Positions 8,191-17,263 of a stretch of 44,052 bases of DNA are shown here, one piece after another. Within the stretch, counting starts at the first letter, position 1; each line of letters starts with the position of its first letter. The notes under the pieces are model-generated. The model searched no databases, was not told the DNA's origin, and saw only the letters and a program-made list of their open reading frames with translations. The DNA is taken from contig DHVJ01000043.1 of assembly GCA_002412595.1 (NCBI GenBank), positions 1 through 44,052 of the forward strand. Direction: 5' to 3'. Position numbers and translations under genes: made by a program. Origin of the DNA: Anaerolineaceae bacterium UBA5211. GTDB taxonomy: Bacteria; Chloroflexota; Anaerolineae; Anaerolineales; Anaerolineaceae.

Positions 8191-9254
8191 TCGTCGCTGA
8201 TCCAGATGGGATTCGAAAAAATCCATCCGCGTTTCCGGCCCAGGTAGCGGCGATAGCATTCCAGCCGGTAAACTCCGGCGTGTTTGACTGCCCAGGAATA
8301 TTGCCGCGTGACTTTCCTTGAATCGATCATTTCACCATTGCAGAACAACCTGCATTCAGCCGGGGCAGGCAGTTCGACAGTCAATTGCTGGTTGGGTTCT
8401 AAATCTCCATGTTCACCCATTTCCAATTGGCCCCTATCAGAGGCGGCAGAGAAGTGGAAGCCATGCGTGAGGTGAGCTAGATCGTAGCCGATAAAAACAC
8501 GGCCTCGACGCAGTGCGTCAATGACTGCCTGGCTATCCACTCCAGCATCTCCGCTAAGTTCTCGCTCCAATAAAATGTGGGTATGGATGCTGCGGAAATG
8601 ATAAGAATAGGGAAATACTTCCAGCTTGAATGGACCGAAATGAAAGCGGAAGGTGTGGGCATCAACACCGCCAATCGCGAGTGTGTTATGGCCCTGTTTT
8701 AGTAGATTATCCCAAATTGTGCGGATTTGCGCGGGCGGTTCCAACGCCATGAATTGCGGAAAGAGGGCATAAAATGGGACCTGCCAATTCTTTTTCACGC
8801 GAATCTTTAATTCACTGAGGTTGTTCCATAGTTCCAGGCCGGTGAAACCTTGCACCTGCCAATCCACCCAGGAGAGGTCTGCTTCGTCAATCACGGCCAT
8901 TTCCGGGTCATAGGCGTGGGCGATAAACGAAAGGCCGCCGTCTGACCGGATAGCATCGATCAGCTTCTGCGGATCGCGTGCGGCAGGGGACAAATCCTGC
9001 GTGATGCCTAGCGCCAGCAAATGATTCTTTTGCGGCTGGCGGTTCTTATCATGAATTTCTTCACCGGTCATTAATAAAACACGTTGATCCTGATTGGTAT
9101 AATACCCATTGAAACCGACCGGAAAAACGTTATGGTCCGTCATCATGATGATATCTACATGATGTTCGGCGGCGATTTTGGCGATTTCAGCAGGCGTTTT
9201 TAAGCCATCTGAATAGACAGAATGGATGTGTATGCTGGCGGTATATTCTTTCAT
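8187..9254 (-). CDS. PHP-domain metallohydrolase (CehA/McbA-like)
   Basis: 355-residue protein with a PHP phosphoesterase fold, a multi-metal hydrolase. Metal ligands seen in order: HIHSVYSDG (His 9, His 11, Asp 16), MTDHN (Asp and His near 40), GEE near 65, IAHAYDP near 130, and GGVDAHTF near 217. Residues from about 280 form a beta-rich C-terminal extension (PAPAECRLFCNGEMID...) typical of CehA/McbA-type proteins that add a sensor-like beta domain. The substrate is unknown: histidinol-phosphatase, polymerase-associated and carbaryl-esterase relatives share this fold. It diverges from secG and converges on rtcB. No clear ribosome site precedes the ATG. Confidence 0.8.
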   Translation of the reverse strand: MKEYTASIHIHSVYSDGLKTPAEIAKIAAEHHVDIIMMTDHNVFPVGFNGYYTNQDQRVLLMTGEEIHDKNRQPQKNHLLALGITQDLSPAARDPQKLIDAIRSDGGLSFIAHAYDPEMAVIDEADLSWVDWQVQGFTGLELWNNLSELKIRVKKNWQVPFYALFPQFMALEPPAQIRTIWDNLLKQGHNTLAIGGVDAHTFRFHFGPFKLEVFPYSYHFRSIHTHILLERELSGDAGVDSQAVIDALRRGRVFIGYDLAHLTHGFHFSAASDRGQLEMGEHGDLEPNQQLTVELPAPAECRLFCNGEMIDSRKVTRQYSWAVKHAGVYRLECYRRYLGRKRGWIFSNPIWISDD

Positions 9255-9257
9255 GAG

Positions 9258-9287
9258 TTGACGTTTAGCCTATATAAAAGGTATAAT
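9258..9287 (+). promoter_or_regulatory. secG promoter
   Basis: TTGACG at 9258-9263, an 18-bp spacer, and a perfect TATAAT at 9282-9287. Transcription would begin near 9294, giving a short leader containing the GGAGGT ribosome site at 9310-9315. Confidence 0.75.
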
Positions 9288-9319
9288 CTTTTCTGTTTTC
9301 ACAACCATTGGAGGTTAGC

Positions 9320-9541
9320 TTGGTAACTTTTTTTCAAATTGCATTGATTATAACTTCAGTAGCACTTATCCTGAGCGTTGTGCTGCAGAATAAAGGTGTC
9401 GGTTTAGGCGGCTTGACCGGTCAGGACATGGGCGCTACGTATGGATCAAGGCGTGGGATTGAAAAAACCTTGTTCTGGATCACAGTCATTTTGGCGATTG
9501 TGTTTGTGATTTTGGTTTTAGCAACGATCGCAATTAGCTGA
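9320..9541 (+). CDS. secG: Preprotein translocase subunit SecG
   Basis: Small inner-membrane subunit of the SecYEG protein export channel, 73 residues. It has two hydrophobic helices (about 1-20 and 50-72) joined by a loop holding LQNKGVGLGGLTGQ and GSRRGIEKTLFW, the conserved SecG pattern. I chose TTG at 9320 because GGAGGT ends 4 bases upstream; the in-frame TTG at 9308 would fall within that ribosome site. It is monocistronic: its own promoter lies upstream and a strong terminator directly downstream. Confidence 0.92.
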   Translation: MVTFFQIALIITSVALILSVVLQNKGVGLGGLTGQDMGATYGSRRGIEKTLFWITVILAIVFVILVLATIAIS

Positions 9542-9560
9542 TTTAATCCACCGGATCATT

Positions 9561-9598
9561 AAGGGCATCTTCTTTTCTTTAGAAGATTGCCCTTTTTA
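9561..9598 (+). terminator. Intrinsic terminator after secG
   Basis: A 13-bp stem (AAGGGCA TCTTCT paired with AGAAGA TGCCCTT, one bulged T at 9587) around a 7-nt loop, followed by five T. It separates secG from the solute-binding protein gene. Confidence 0.85.
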
Positions 9599-9616
9599 AT
9601 GTAAAATCATTCAGAT

Positions 9617-11278
9617 ATGAAGAAATTCCGTTGGCAGATCATCATTATTCTTGTAACAGGAATTGTGATGGGTTTGCTCCTCCTCAGCGAACAAACAGGT
9701 TTCCGACTGGTTTCACCTGTGCCCACCAGCGGCGGTGTCTATACCGAGGCGCTGATTGGCAATATGCAGCGGCTGAATCCAGCCCTGGATTATTACAATT
9801 CTGCCGACCGTGATGTGGACCGCTTGATTTTCAGCAGCTTGATCAAGTATGATGATAAAGGCTTGGCGAAAGGGGACCTGGCTGAGACTTGGGGTATCTC
9901 TTATGATGGGCTGACTTATAACTTCCAATTGCGCGAAAACGCTGAATGGCATGATGGTACACCTGTAACCGCAGAGGATGTGGCTTTTACGATCGATCTC
10001 CTGCGTGACCCGGATTCAGTTTTGCCGGACGATATCAAAGAGATTTGGAATTCAGTGGAAGTAATTGTCTTGAGCGATCATCTGGTCCAACTCCAATTGC
10101 CGGAAGCCTTTTCTCCTTTCATGGATTACTTGAATTTTGGCATACTGCCAAAGCATTTATTGGGCGGGATGACGTACTCTGAAATTATCAACTCACAATT
10201 CAATTTAAATCCGGTTGGGAGCGGCCCATATAAATTTGAAGATCTGTTGGTGGAAGCGGGCAAGATTCAGGGAGTGGTGCTTTCATCCAACGCGGATTAT
10301 TATCTCGATCCGCCTTATATCAATGACTTCGTATTCCGCTACTACGATGATGCGCAGAGTGCTTATTCTGCCTATGAAGAGGGAACCGTACAGGGCATCA
10401 GTGAGGTAACTTCTGAAATACTTCCGCAAGTTTTAGGAAATTCAGAGTTGGCACTTTACAGTGCAGTTGAACCCGAGTTCTCTATTGTTCTCTTTAACCT
10501 GAACAATTCAGATGTGGAATTTTTGCAGGATGCGAATATCCGGCGGGCCATGCTAATGGCGCTGGACCGGCGCGGCATGATTGACCGAATCTTAAATGGC
10601 CAGGGCGTTATTGCTGACGTACCGATACTGCCGAGCAACTGGGCTTATTACAGTAGTGTTTCACATATCGATCAGGATGTCTCGGCGGCTGAGAGTTTGC
10701 TGAAAGAAGCGGATTACACCCTGGAACAAGAAGGGGCCACTGTCCGCAGCAAGGATGGCCAATCGCTCTCCTTCCGTTTGCTGCATCCTAATGATTCTTA
10801 CCACACCCAACTTGCGGAAGCTATCCAATCTGACTGGAAAAAGATTGGCGTGGAAGTGGAGTTGGTCCCGGTTTCATATGATGCCTTGATTCTGGATCAT
10901 TTGCAGCCGTTGACATATGAAGCGGCTTTGATTGATATCAACTACTCCCGCTCTCCTGACCCGGACCCGTATCCATTCTGGGATCAGGCCCAGCAAACTG
11001 GCGGGCAGAATTATTCGCAATGGGAGAATCGCATAGTGAGCCAATACCTGGAGGAAGGGCGTGTGCTTCTGGACACAAGCGAACGCGCAAAACTCTACCG
11101 CAATTTCCAGGTAGTATATTCTGAAGAATTACCGGCGCTGCCTTTGTTCTATCCGGTTTATAATTTTGCAGTGAATAAGTCCGTGCAGGGTATCCGCTTG
11201 GGTTCGTGGTATGACACCAGCGACCGCTTCAGCAATATCACGCAATGGTACTTGCTGGCACAGACTTCAAGTGAATAG
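9617..11278 (+). CDS. ABC-type oligopeptide/dipeptide solute-binding protein, family 5, membrane-anchored
   Basis: 553 residues of the DppA/OppA (SBP_bac_5) class, which captures peptides, nickel or sugars outside the membrane. The family core is seen in WHDGTPVTAEDVAFTI (about 115-130), LNPVGSGPYKF (about 195-210), a segment with NIRRAMLMALDRRGMI, and the C-terminal ALPLFYPVYNFAVN. The N-terminus is one hydrophobic helix (about 5-24) after MKKFRW. There is no lipobox cysteine, so it is either an uncleaved anchor or a Sec signal peptide. No permease or ATPase genes are nearby, so its transporter partners must lie elsewhere or it has a sensory role. The ligand cannot be told from sequence. Confidence 0.9.
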   Translation: MKKFRWQIIIILVTGIVMGLLLLSEQTGFRLVSPVPTSGGVYTEALIGNMQRLNPALDYYNSADRDVDRLIFSSLIKYDDKGLAKGDLAETWGISYDGLTYNFQLRENAEWHDGTPVTAEDVAFTIDLLRDPDSVLPDDIKEIWNSVEVIVLSDHLVQLQLPEAFSPFMDYLNFGILPKHLLGGMTYSEIINSQFNLNPVGSGPYKFEDLLVEAGKIQGVVLSSNADYYLDPPYINDFVFRYYDDAQSAYSAYEEGTVQGISEVTSEILPQVLGNSELALYSAVEPEFSIVLFNLNNSDVEFLQDANIRRAMLMALDRRGMIDRILNGQGVIADVPILPSNWAYYSSVSHIDQDVSAAESLLKEADYTLEQEGATVRSKDGQSLSFRLLHPNDSYHTQLAEAIQSDWKKIGVEVELVPVSYDALILDHLQPLTYEAALIDINYSRSPDPDPYPFWDQAQQTGGQNYSQWENRIVSQYLEEGRVLLDTSERAKLYRNFQVVYSEELPALPLFYPVYNFAVNKSVQGIRLGSWYDTSDRFSNITQWYLLAQTSSE

Positions 11279-11299
11279 ACAGCAAAACGAAGAGGAAAA

Positions 11300-11815
11300 A
11301 TGACGTGGTTTTACAGCGGAAAGGGAGACGAAGGTAAATCATCCCTGATGGATGGAAAACCAATCGCGAAAAATCATGCCGCTTTTGAGTTGATCGGAAC
11401 GCTGGATGAGTTAAATGCCAGCATAGGGTTGGCTCTCAGTTTCAGCTCTGATGAGACAGTCCGAAGTGACTTGCTTTATATCCAAAAAAGTAATTCCAAA
11501 TTAATGGGTGTTATTGCCGGACTTGCGTTCACGGACGCAAACAGTCTGGCGGATTTGACCAAATTATTAAATTGGATAGAAGAGCGCATTCAATATTACG
11601 GCGGCGATGTGGAAAATCCCAGACAATTTATTTTTCCAGGCACCACCAGTCTGGGGGCGGCTTTGGACATGTCTAGAACTATTGTCAGAAGGGCAGAACG
11701 GCGCGCGGTGGATTTTCGTGAGGCGAACCCGGACATGGATAAATCCATTTCTGCGATCTTGAACCGGTTTTCATCACTTTTCTTTTTGATGCGTCTTTAT
11801 ATCGATCATATGTGA
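11300..11815 (+). CDS. PduO-type cob(I)alamin adenosyltransferase
   Basis: 171 residues. It transfers the adenosyl group of ATP to cob(I)alamin to make coenzyme B12. Family features: the ATP-binding N-terminus FYSGKGDEGKSSL, LIGTLDELNASIGLA, FIFPGTTSLGAALDMSR, and the active-site RRAERRAV. The C-terminal helix reads ILNRFSSLFF where most PduO proteins have NRLSD.LF, so one usually conserved Asp is Ser here. AGAGGA precedes the ATG. It follows the solute-binding protein by 21 bp and is probably cotranscribed. No other cobalamin gene is in view. Confidence 0.85.
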   Translation: MTWFYSGKGDEGKSSLMDGKPIAKNHAAFELIGTLDELNASIGLALSFSSDETVRSDLLYIQKSNSKLMGVIAGLAFTDANSLADLTKLLNWIEERIQYYGGDVENPRQFIFPGTTSLGAALDMSRTIVRRAERRAVDFREANPDMDKSISAILNRFSSLFFLMRLYIDHM

Positions 11816-11854
11816 AATATTTCCAAATTAATAATCGTAAGATATAAAATAAGC

Positions 11855-11860
11855 TATAAT
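11855..11860 (+). promoter_or_regulatory. -10 element for the methyltransferase cassette
   Basis: TATAAT in an A/T-rich stretch 33 bp upstream of the TTG start at 11893; no clear -35. A GGAGG at 11875-11879 lies between them. Confidence 0.5.
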
Positions 11861-11892
11861 CTTAAGGTTGTTCGGAGGGCGGACATATTTTA

Positions 11893-12639
11893 TTGGTATT
11901 TAAGGAAAAGCGCTTGGAAGAACAACAGCATATTATTGAGACATTCGCGGAAATGGCCCCTCGTTATGAGGGGTTAATGAATAGCGAATTAAGCCGTTTC
12001 TGGGGCTTTTCTTATGAGAGTTTTGTAGGCGAGTTCCTGGAAGAGCTGCATACCAGCCCGACGGATATCATCCTTGATATCGCGACCGGCACGGCATTCA
12101 TTCCCGCCTACCTGATGCGGCATCAAAAACCATTTAAGCAAATTATTGGGTTAGATTTAACCTTCCAAATGCTGCAGAATGCTGGCCGAAATATCAGAGC
12201 AGACTTTAAGGCCAAGCAGCTGAAATTGGTTTGTGCCACCGCGCATGAAATGCCTCTAAAGCCAAGTAGTATTGATCGGGCAATTTGCTGCCTGGCTACA
12301 CATCATATGGATGCGGACCTGTTGCTTGACAATATATATATCTCATTGAAACCGGGCGGCATTGCCCATCTGGCGGATGCGGGCGGTTCTTCAAAATGGA
12401 AGAATGGTTTTATCCGTTCATTTATTAAGTCAATTGCCTTTATTTATTTCTTGTTTACGGAAAACTACTCCCGCGCAGTGGCTGAATCTGCAGCAATTGC
12501 AAATATCCATACAGCCAGCGAATGGGCTGGGATAGCGGAGAAAAAAGGTTTTATAAATATTGCGATCCATGAAATAAAGTCGAAAAAGTTCTGGGCACCT
12601 AATCCAATCACCATGAAATTCGAAAAACCAAAGGAGTAG
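11893..12639 (+). CDS. Class I SAM-dependent methyltransferase (UbiE/MenG-like)
   Basis: 248 residues. The SAM-binding motif I is seen as ILDIATGTAFIP (about 56-67), the acidic strand-2 end as IGLDLTFQML, and a later ICCLATHHM segment followed by LKPGGIAHLADAG, the usual post-motif. The best match in style is the UbiE/MenG/Coq5 quinone or small-molecule methyltransferase group, but the substrate cannot be assigned. A hydrophobic stretch (AFIYFLF, about 175-185) may lie against the membrane. It starts with TTG, with GGAGG 13 bases upstream, a little far; another in-frame TTG lies at 11914. It is 7 bp ahead of the GH3-type gene and very likely in its operon. Confidence 0.85.
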   Translation: MVFKEKRLEEQQHIIETFAEMAPRYEGLMNSELSRFWGFSYESFVGEFLEELHTSPTDIILDIATGTAFIPAYLMRHQKPFKQIIGLDLTFQMLQNAGRNIRADFKAKQLKLVCATAHEMPLKPSSIDRAICCLATHHMDADLLLDNIYISLKPGGIAHLADAGGSSKWKNGFIRSFIKSIAFIYFLFTENYSRAVAESAAIANIHTASEWAGIAEKKGFINIAIHEIKSKKFWAPNPITMKFEKPKE

Positions 12640-12646
12640 TAAAAAC

Positions 12647-14236
12647 ATGACAATAGCATCAGATTTAATACGTGAATCTCAAAAAGATAAGCTCTGGTCG
12701 CGATATTGCGGGCACCTGGACCTCAGCATCGAAGAATATATGAAGATTCAAGAGCGCTTGCTCTTTGAACAATTCAATATTCTCAAAGATAGTGAAATCG
12801 GACGGCATTTTTATGGGAAAACAGCGCCAAAGTCTGTTCAGGAATTTCGTGAAAGAATTCCATTTACAACTTTTGACGATTACGTTGATCTGCTGAATAA
12901 CCGCGACGAATCCCTGCTCCCAAAAGGAAATTATCACTGGGCGCACACTTCCGGAAGGACCGGCGTTCAAAAATGGGTGCCATTGACCGAGAGAATGTAC
13001 GAACGCTATGGCGAAGTAGCCCTGACCGCCATGCTTCTGTCTTCCGCTAAATATAAAGGTGAGGTCAGGATTGAGCCAAACGATGTCCTGTTGCTGGCAA
13101 CAGCGCCGCTGCCTTATTCTTCCGGATACGTCAGCCACTCCACGGCTGATTTGTTGGATGTGCGTTTTGTTCCGTCCATTGAAGAAGGTGAGAAAATGGA
13201 CTTTGGGGATCGCATTGCTGCCGGTTTCAGCCAGGGAATGGACACCGGCATAGATTATTTCTATGGACTTGCCAGTGTGCTGGGAAAGATGGGCGAGCGC
13301 TTTGAGGAAGGCGGCGGTACGGGGAATACTTCCTTGAAGGGCATGAAATTTACGACAATCATCCGGCTATTAAAAGGGATGCTGATTGCCAAAAGTCAAC
13401 ATCGCAATATGCTTCCAAGAGATATCTGGAAGCTCAAAGGGGTAATGGCCGGCGGTACCGACACAGATATTTATCGCGAACGTGTGGCGCATTATTGGGG
13501 TAGGGAACCGCTCGAAGGATATGCCAGCACAGAAGGCGGCATGCAGAGCCTGCAAGCCTGGAATTACAAAGGTATGACTTTGTTCCCGGATGTCGATTTC
13601 TACGAATTTATCCCGTTTGAAGAGCATTTGAAAAACAAGGCGGACCCATCTTACACACCCAAGACAGTTTTGACAGATGAACTGGTGCCCGGAATCTATG
13701 AGTTGGTCTTCACCAATCTGCTGGGCGGAGTCATCATGCGCTATCGCATTGGAGACTTGATCACGATTGAATCCATCGGCGATGAAGAAATTGGTTGCAA
13801 GTTACCCCAATTCCGGTTCTACTCACGTGGCGATGATTTGATTGATTTAGGCAACATGATCCGCTTTACCGAAAAATCTATCTGGCAATCGATTGAAGCG
13901 GCAGGTATTGAACACGTGGATTGGACAGCTAAGAAAGAAAACGAAAATGGAAAACCAGTCCTGCATCTTTTCATTGAATTCATGCCGGGGCAGGAGGTTG
14001 ATATTCAGGAAGCTCATGCTAAAATCGAAGAAAAGATGATTGAAATTCATCCTGATTATATTGGTATGCGTGAAATTCTTGGAGAAAATAATTTTAAATT
14101 ATCAGCATTGCCCTCCGGCGCATTTGATCATTTTACTGAGAGCCGCAGGTCCGAGGGAGCAGATTTAGCTCACTTGAAACCCCCACACATGCAGCCCAAA
14201 GCAGATGTTTTTGATAAATTAGTTAATTTAGGATAA
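12647..14236 (+). CDS. GH3-type (auxin-responsive GH3 superfamily) adenylate-forming enzyme
   Basis: 529 residues. GH3 proteins belong to the acyl-adenylate-forming superfamily; plant members conjugate amino acids to jasmonate or auxin, and bacterial ones act on varied carboxylic acids. Seen here: the nucleotide loop AHTSGRTGVQKWVPLT (about 104-119), the adenine-binding motif YASTEGGMQ (about 290), and the YRIGDLI element (about 366) with RFYSRGDD before the C-terminal lid domain. The opening helix region SRYCGHLDLSIEEYMKIQ and the final LKPPH.QPK tail are typical of the bacterial branch. The acyl and amino substrates are unknown. Context, between a methyltransferase and a seven-transmembrane cyclic-di-GMP sensor, suggests a secreted or signalling small molecule (inference). 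Confidence 0.88.
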   Translation: MTIASDLIRESQKDKLWSRYCGHLDLSIEEYMKIQERLLFEQFNILKDSEIGRHFYGKTAPKSVQEFRERIPFTTFDDYVDLLNNRDESLLPKGNYHWAHTSGRTGVQKWVPLTERMYERYGEVALTAMLLSSAKYKGEVRIEPNDVLLLATAPLPYSSGYVSHSTADLLDVRFVPSIEEGEKMDFGDRIAAGFSQGMDTGIDYFYGLASVLGKMGERFEEGGGTGNTSLKGMKFTTIIRLLKGMLIAKSQHRNMLPRDIWKLKGVMAGGTDTDIYRERVAHYWGREPLEGYASTEGGMQSLQAWNYKGMTLFPDVDFYEFIPFEEHLKNKADPSYTPKTVLTDELVPGIYELVFTNLLGGVIMRYRIGDLITIESIGDEEIGCKLPQFRFYSRGDDLIDLGNMIRFTEKSIWQSIEAAGIEHVDWTAKKENENGKPVLHLFIEFMPGQEVDIQEAHAKIEEKMIEIHPDYIGMREILGENNFKLSALPSGAFDHFTESRRSEGADLAHLKPPHMQPKADVFDKLVNLG

Positions 14237-14248
14237 AGAAAAGCCTCT

Positions 14249-16774
14249 ATGCAGGTCTTAATAAAGATAGTAATTCCTTCAGCAGCCATCCTATCCTATT
14301 TTCTGCTGTACATTTTTGTCAGGCTCTCGAAACCGAAAAATACGCTAAAAGCTCGGTTCCAGCTTTATTTGACTTGCATGTTTTTATGGTCCTTTGCCGC
14401 ACTATTGGTCTTATTGGACTATGGTGACACATTATTCTGGTTCAGGATGATGACCTCCTCTGCGGTGGCATCCATGATTGCGCTGTTTTATTTTACACAG
14501 GCAACCCTGAACCAGAAAATGAAAATCGCGAAAATTGTCTATCCATATGGTATTTTGGCAATTCTCGTCAATCAATTTACCAACCTGGTTACACCTTATG
14601 CTAATATTGTAGATGGCGTTTTGCTTTATACCATGACGGGGTGGGCTTCAGTGGTGGCAGGGCCAAGCTATGTTATTATGCTGTTGTGCTTGTTCCGGTT
14701 GATGCAAAGCGCGAGATTGTCGCAAGATGAAAACCAAGTTGCACGCTTCAACTTTTTTTCCCTGGCAATATTATTTGTTTTAATCGGTGGGAGTATTAAC
14801 TTCACTGAATTGGGAAAATACCCGCTGGATATCCTGTCCAACGTAATTGCGGCCGGCATTTTCGCGTATGCCATTCTGCGGCACCAACTTCTGGATATTA
14901 AAGTAGTTATCCGCAAAAGCGTGCTGTATTTTGTGCCAACCATTATTGTTGGCGCAGCCTATTTCCTGATTATCACGATTTCCCTGCAAGTGCTTCAAAC
15001 CAATACCAACATGCAGCTTTTTTCTGTTTCGTTGCTGGTATCCATCCTGGCAGCGCTTGTTTTTCAACCCTTCCGGGATTCACTGCAAAATTGGATTGAT
15101 CGTTACTTCTTCCGAGATCGATATAACGCTGTACAAATGATCCAGCGGGTCGGCGAAGCGGCTTCCTCTGTCATTGACCTGGATGAATTGTTGCGTATGA
15201 TTGCCACAGAAATCACCCAGACATTCCACATTGAAAAAGCAGCGCTCTTTTTACGAGAAAATAATCGCAAGAATTATCAGATCGCTTATCAAACCGGTAT
15301 GCACTTGCCGCCGCGCAGTACTATTGCTTCTGATCATCCCCTGATTGCATGGTTGTCCAATCACGATTACGTGGTCAATCAGCGAGATTTAGATACAAAT
15401 CCCAATTTCCGCTCGGTTTGGGGCCAGGAAAAAGAAACCATTACTGCCATCGCAGCGAATGTCTATGTGCCATTGATAGCTAAAGGCGAATTGCTAGGAT
15501 TCTTAGCGTTGGGCCCAAAACTTTCGGAACAGTTGTACAGCTCTGAGGACAAGCAGATTCTGCTGACATTGTCTCATCAGGTAGCGGTTGCAATTCAAAA
15601 TGCGCAGTTATATACCATCGCCCAGCAAGAGTTAGTTCAGCGGCGTGAGGCAGAGAAACGATTGCAGCTGCAGTTGAAACGTCTTTCCGCACTGCAGAAC
15701 ATCAATATCGCCATTACCACCAATATTGATCTGCAGATTCCGCTTTACCTGCTCCTGGAACAGGTAACAGACCAGTTAGATGTAGATGCGGCAGATGTCC
15801 TGCTTATGGATGAAGAAAATCAGCAGTTATTTTTCGTGGCAGGGCGCGGCTTCCAGACGGAAGCTTTGAAATATACCAAACTGAATGTTGGGGAAGGCCT
15901 GGCTGGACATGCAGCTGAGATCATGGATGTGGTTTATATCAATGACCTCAGCGAAGAAAAGACATCACTCCGACAATCCCCGCTTTTAGAGGGGGAAGGT
16001 TTTGTGGCTTATTACGGCGCCCCTCTTATTACAAAAGGCAAGGTCCAGGGTGTATTGGAACTTTTCCACCGTTCACCGCTCAACCCGGATGACGAATGGA
16101 AGAATTTCTTGCACACGTTAACTTCCGAGACCGCTATCGCAGTGGATAATGCGTTGTTGTTTAGAGACTTGGAAAAATCAAACCTTGATTTAGCAGTGGC
16201 TTACGAAACCACGCTGGAAGGTTGGGCGCGAACCTTGGAATTGCGCGACCGTGAAACACAAGGTCACAGCCAGCGTGTATTGGATTTAACTCTTCGTCTA
16301 GCCCGCAAGCTGGGCTTTACGGATGAAGAGCTAGTCCACGTTCAACGCGGTGCGCTGCTGCACGATATCGGTAAAATGGGCGTTCCTGATAATATTCTCT
16401 TAAAAGAAGGCCCGTTGACGGATGCTGAATGGGAGATTATGCGCAAACATCCTGTGTATGCGTATGAAATGCTAGTCACCATTCCTTTTCTACGCAAGGC
16501 TTTGGAAATCCCATATTGCCACCATGAAAAATGGGACGGCAGCGGTTATCCGCGCGGCCTTAAAGGTGAAGAAATTCCGTTGTCCGCCCGGATTTTTGCG
16601 ATTGTGGATGTCTGGGATGCGTTACGTTCAGATCGTCCATATCGGCCGGCCTGGACAGATGAGAAGGCACTTGAATATATCCAGACTCAATCCGACAGTC
16701 ACTTTGACCCCATGGTTGTGGATGCCTTCATGCAAATTCAGCGCGCCGAACAACGCAAGAAACGCAAAAAATAA
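14249..16774 (+). CDS. Seven-transmembrane sensor with two GAF domains and an HD-GYP cyclic-di-GMP phosphodiesterase
   Basis: 841 residues. Residues 1-220 form a histidine-kinase-type 7TM N-terminal domain, and two more helices follow to about 275. A segment with NWIDRYFFRDRYNA then leads into GAF 1 (about 310-455), a coiled linker (about 455-480), and GAF 2 (about 490-640). The HD-GYP domain (about 650-835) has the metal site HDIGK near 703 and the GYP motif as HHEKWDGSGYPRG near 757, both intact, so c-di-GMP or cyclic GMP-AMP hydrolysis is expected. There is no kinase domain despite the kinase-like N-terminus. It starts 12 bp after the GH3-type gene, so the receptor is made with the biosynthetic enzymes. 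The C-terminal tail is very basic. Confidence 0.92.
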   Translation: MQVLIKIVIPSAAILSYFLLYIFVRLSKPKNTLKARFQLYLTCMFLWSFAALLVLLDYGDTLFWFRMMTSSAVASMIALFYFTQATLNQKMKIAKIVYPYGILAILVNQFTNLVTPYANIVDGVLLYTMTGWASVVAGPSYVIMLLCLFRLMQSARLSQDENQVARFNFFSLAILFVLIGGSINFTELGKYPLDILSNVIAAGIFAYAILRHQLLDIKVVIRKSVLYFVPTIIVGAAYFLIITISLQVLQTNTNMQLFSVSLLVSILAALVFQPFRDSLQNWIDRYFFRDRYNAVQMIQRVGEAASSVIDLDELLRMIATEITQTFHIEKAALFLRENNRKNYQIAYQTGMHLPPRSTIASDHPLIAWLSNHDYVVNQRDLDTNPNFRSVWGQEKETITAIAANVYVPLIAKGELLGFLALGPKLSEQLYSSEDKQILLTLSHQVAVAIQNAQLYTIAQQELVQRREAEKRLQLQLKRLSALQNINIAITTNIDLQIPLYLLLEQVTDQLDVDAADVLLMDEENQQLFFVAGRGFQTEALKYTKLNVGEGLAGHAAEIMDVVYINDLSEEKTSLRQSPLLEGEGFVAYYGAPLITKGKVQGVLELFHRSPLNPDDEWKNFLHTLTSETAIAVDNALLFRDLEKSNLDLAVAYETTLEGWARTLELRDRETQGHSQRVLDLTLRLARKLGFTDEELVHVQRGALLHDIGKMGVPDNILLKEGPLTDAEWEIMRKHPVYAYEMLVTIPFLRKALEIPYCHHEKWDGSGYPRGLKGEEIPLSARIFAIVDVWDALRSDRPYRPAWTDEKALEYIQTQSDSHFDPMVVDAFMQIQRAEQRKKRKK

Positions 16775-16776
16775 CT

Positions 16777-17263
16777 TGTAATTCCTGATTACATGAAAAG
16801 TTCAGGTTATAAGCAGCCGCACTTCATAAACAACAATAATATTCATCTCATCACAAGATGGGAATGGATGATAAGTGAATTTCGTTTTGTATTACCCTCA
16901 CGGATTTGCCAACGCTATTAACTGGTGTTGCTGCTGATCTTATCTTGTAAGCTGTAACATTATCAAGCAATCGCATTCTGTATTTTCCAAACGGTATCAA
17001 GGGCCTAATCCGGATTACAACATCATGAAAATATTTAAACATACTGAATGGTCACTAATCCAGCTGTAGTTCGGTATGTCCATGTTGCTAACCTTGTGGA
17101 TCTATAAACGCGTTCATTGGAAAAGGGTCATTGATAAGGGGCAGGCGTTGTTTTAGAAAGGTAAAATTATTATCCCCACGCTTAAATATCCATCTGAATG
17201 TTGCAGCTTGAATCAGCTTTCTCACTGCTGCAGTGACGGGAGTTTACTTTCTAAATTTGCAGA
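16777..17263. other. Noncoding convergent gap of about 490 bp
   Basis: No supported gene. It lies between the convergent HD-GYP and acetyltransferase genes. Visible items are a 6-bp hairpin TGTAAT-TCCTG-ATTACA near 16778 without a T-run, and a 7+1+7 inverted repeat TCACTGC-T-GCAGTGA at 17222-17236. A 63-codon minus-strand frame (16851-17042) has no ribosome site or family signature and may be decayed coding sequence. Confidence 0.5.

Noticed and set aside
10657..10664. TGTTTCAC half of a parS site
   Set aside because: The other half (GTGAAACA) is absent; the sequence continues ATATCG, and it lies inside a coding region.
16851..17042. 63-codon minus-strand frame in the convergent gap
   Set aside because: No ribosome site, no recognisable domain; kept only as part of the noncoding gap description.
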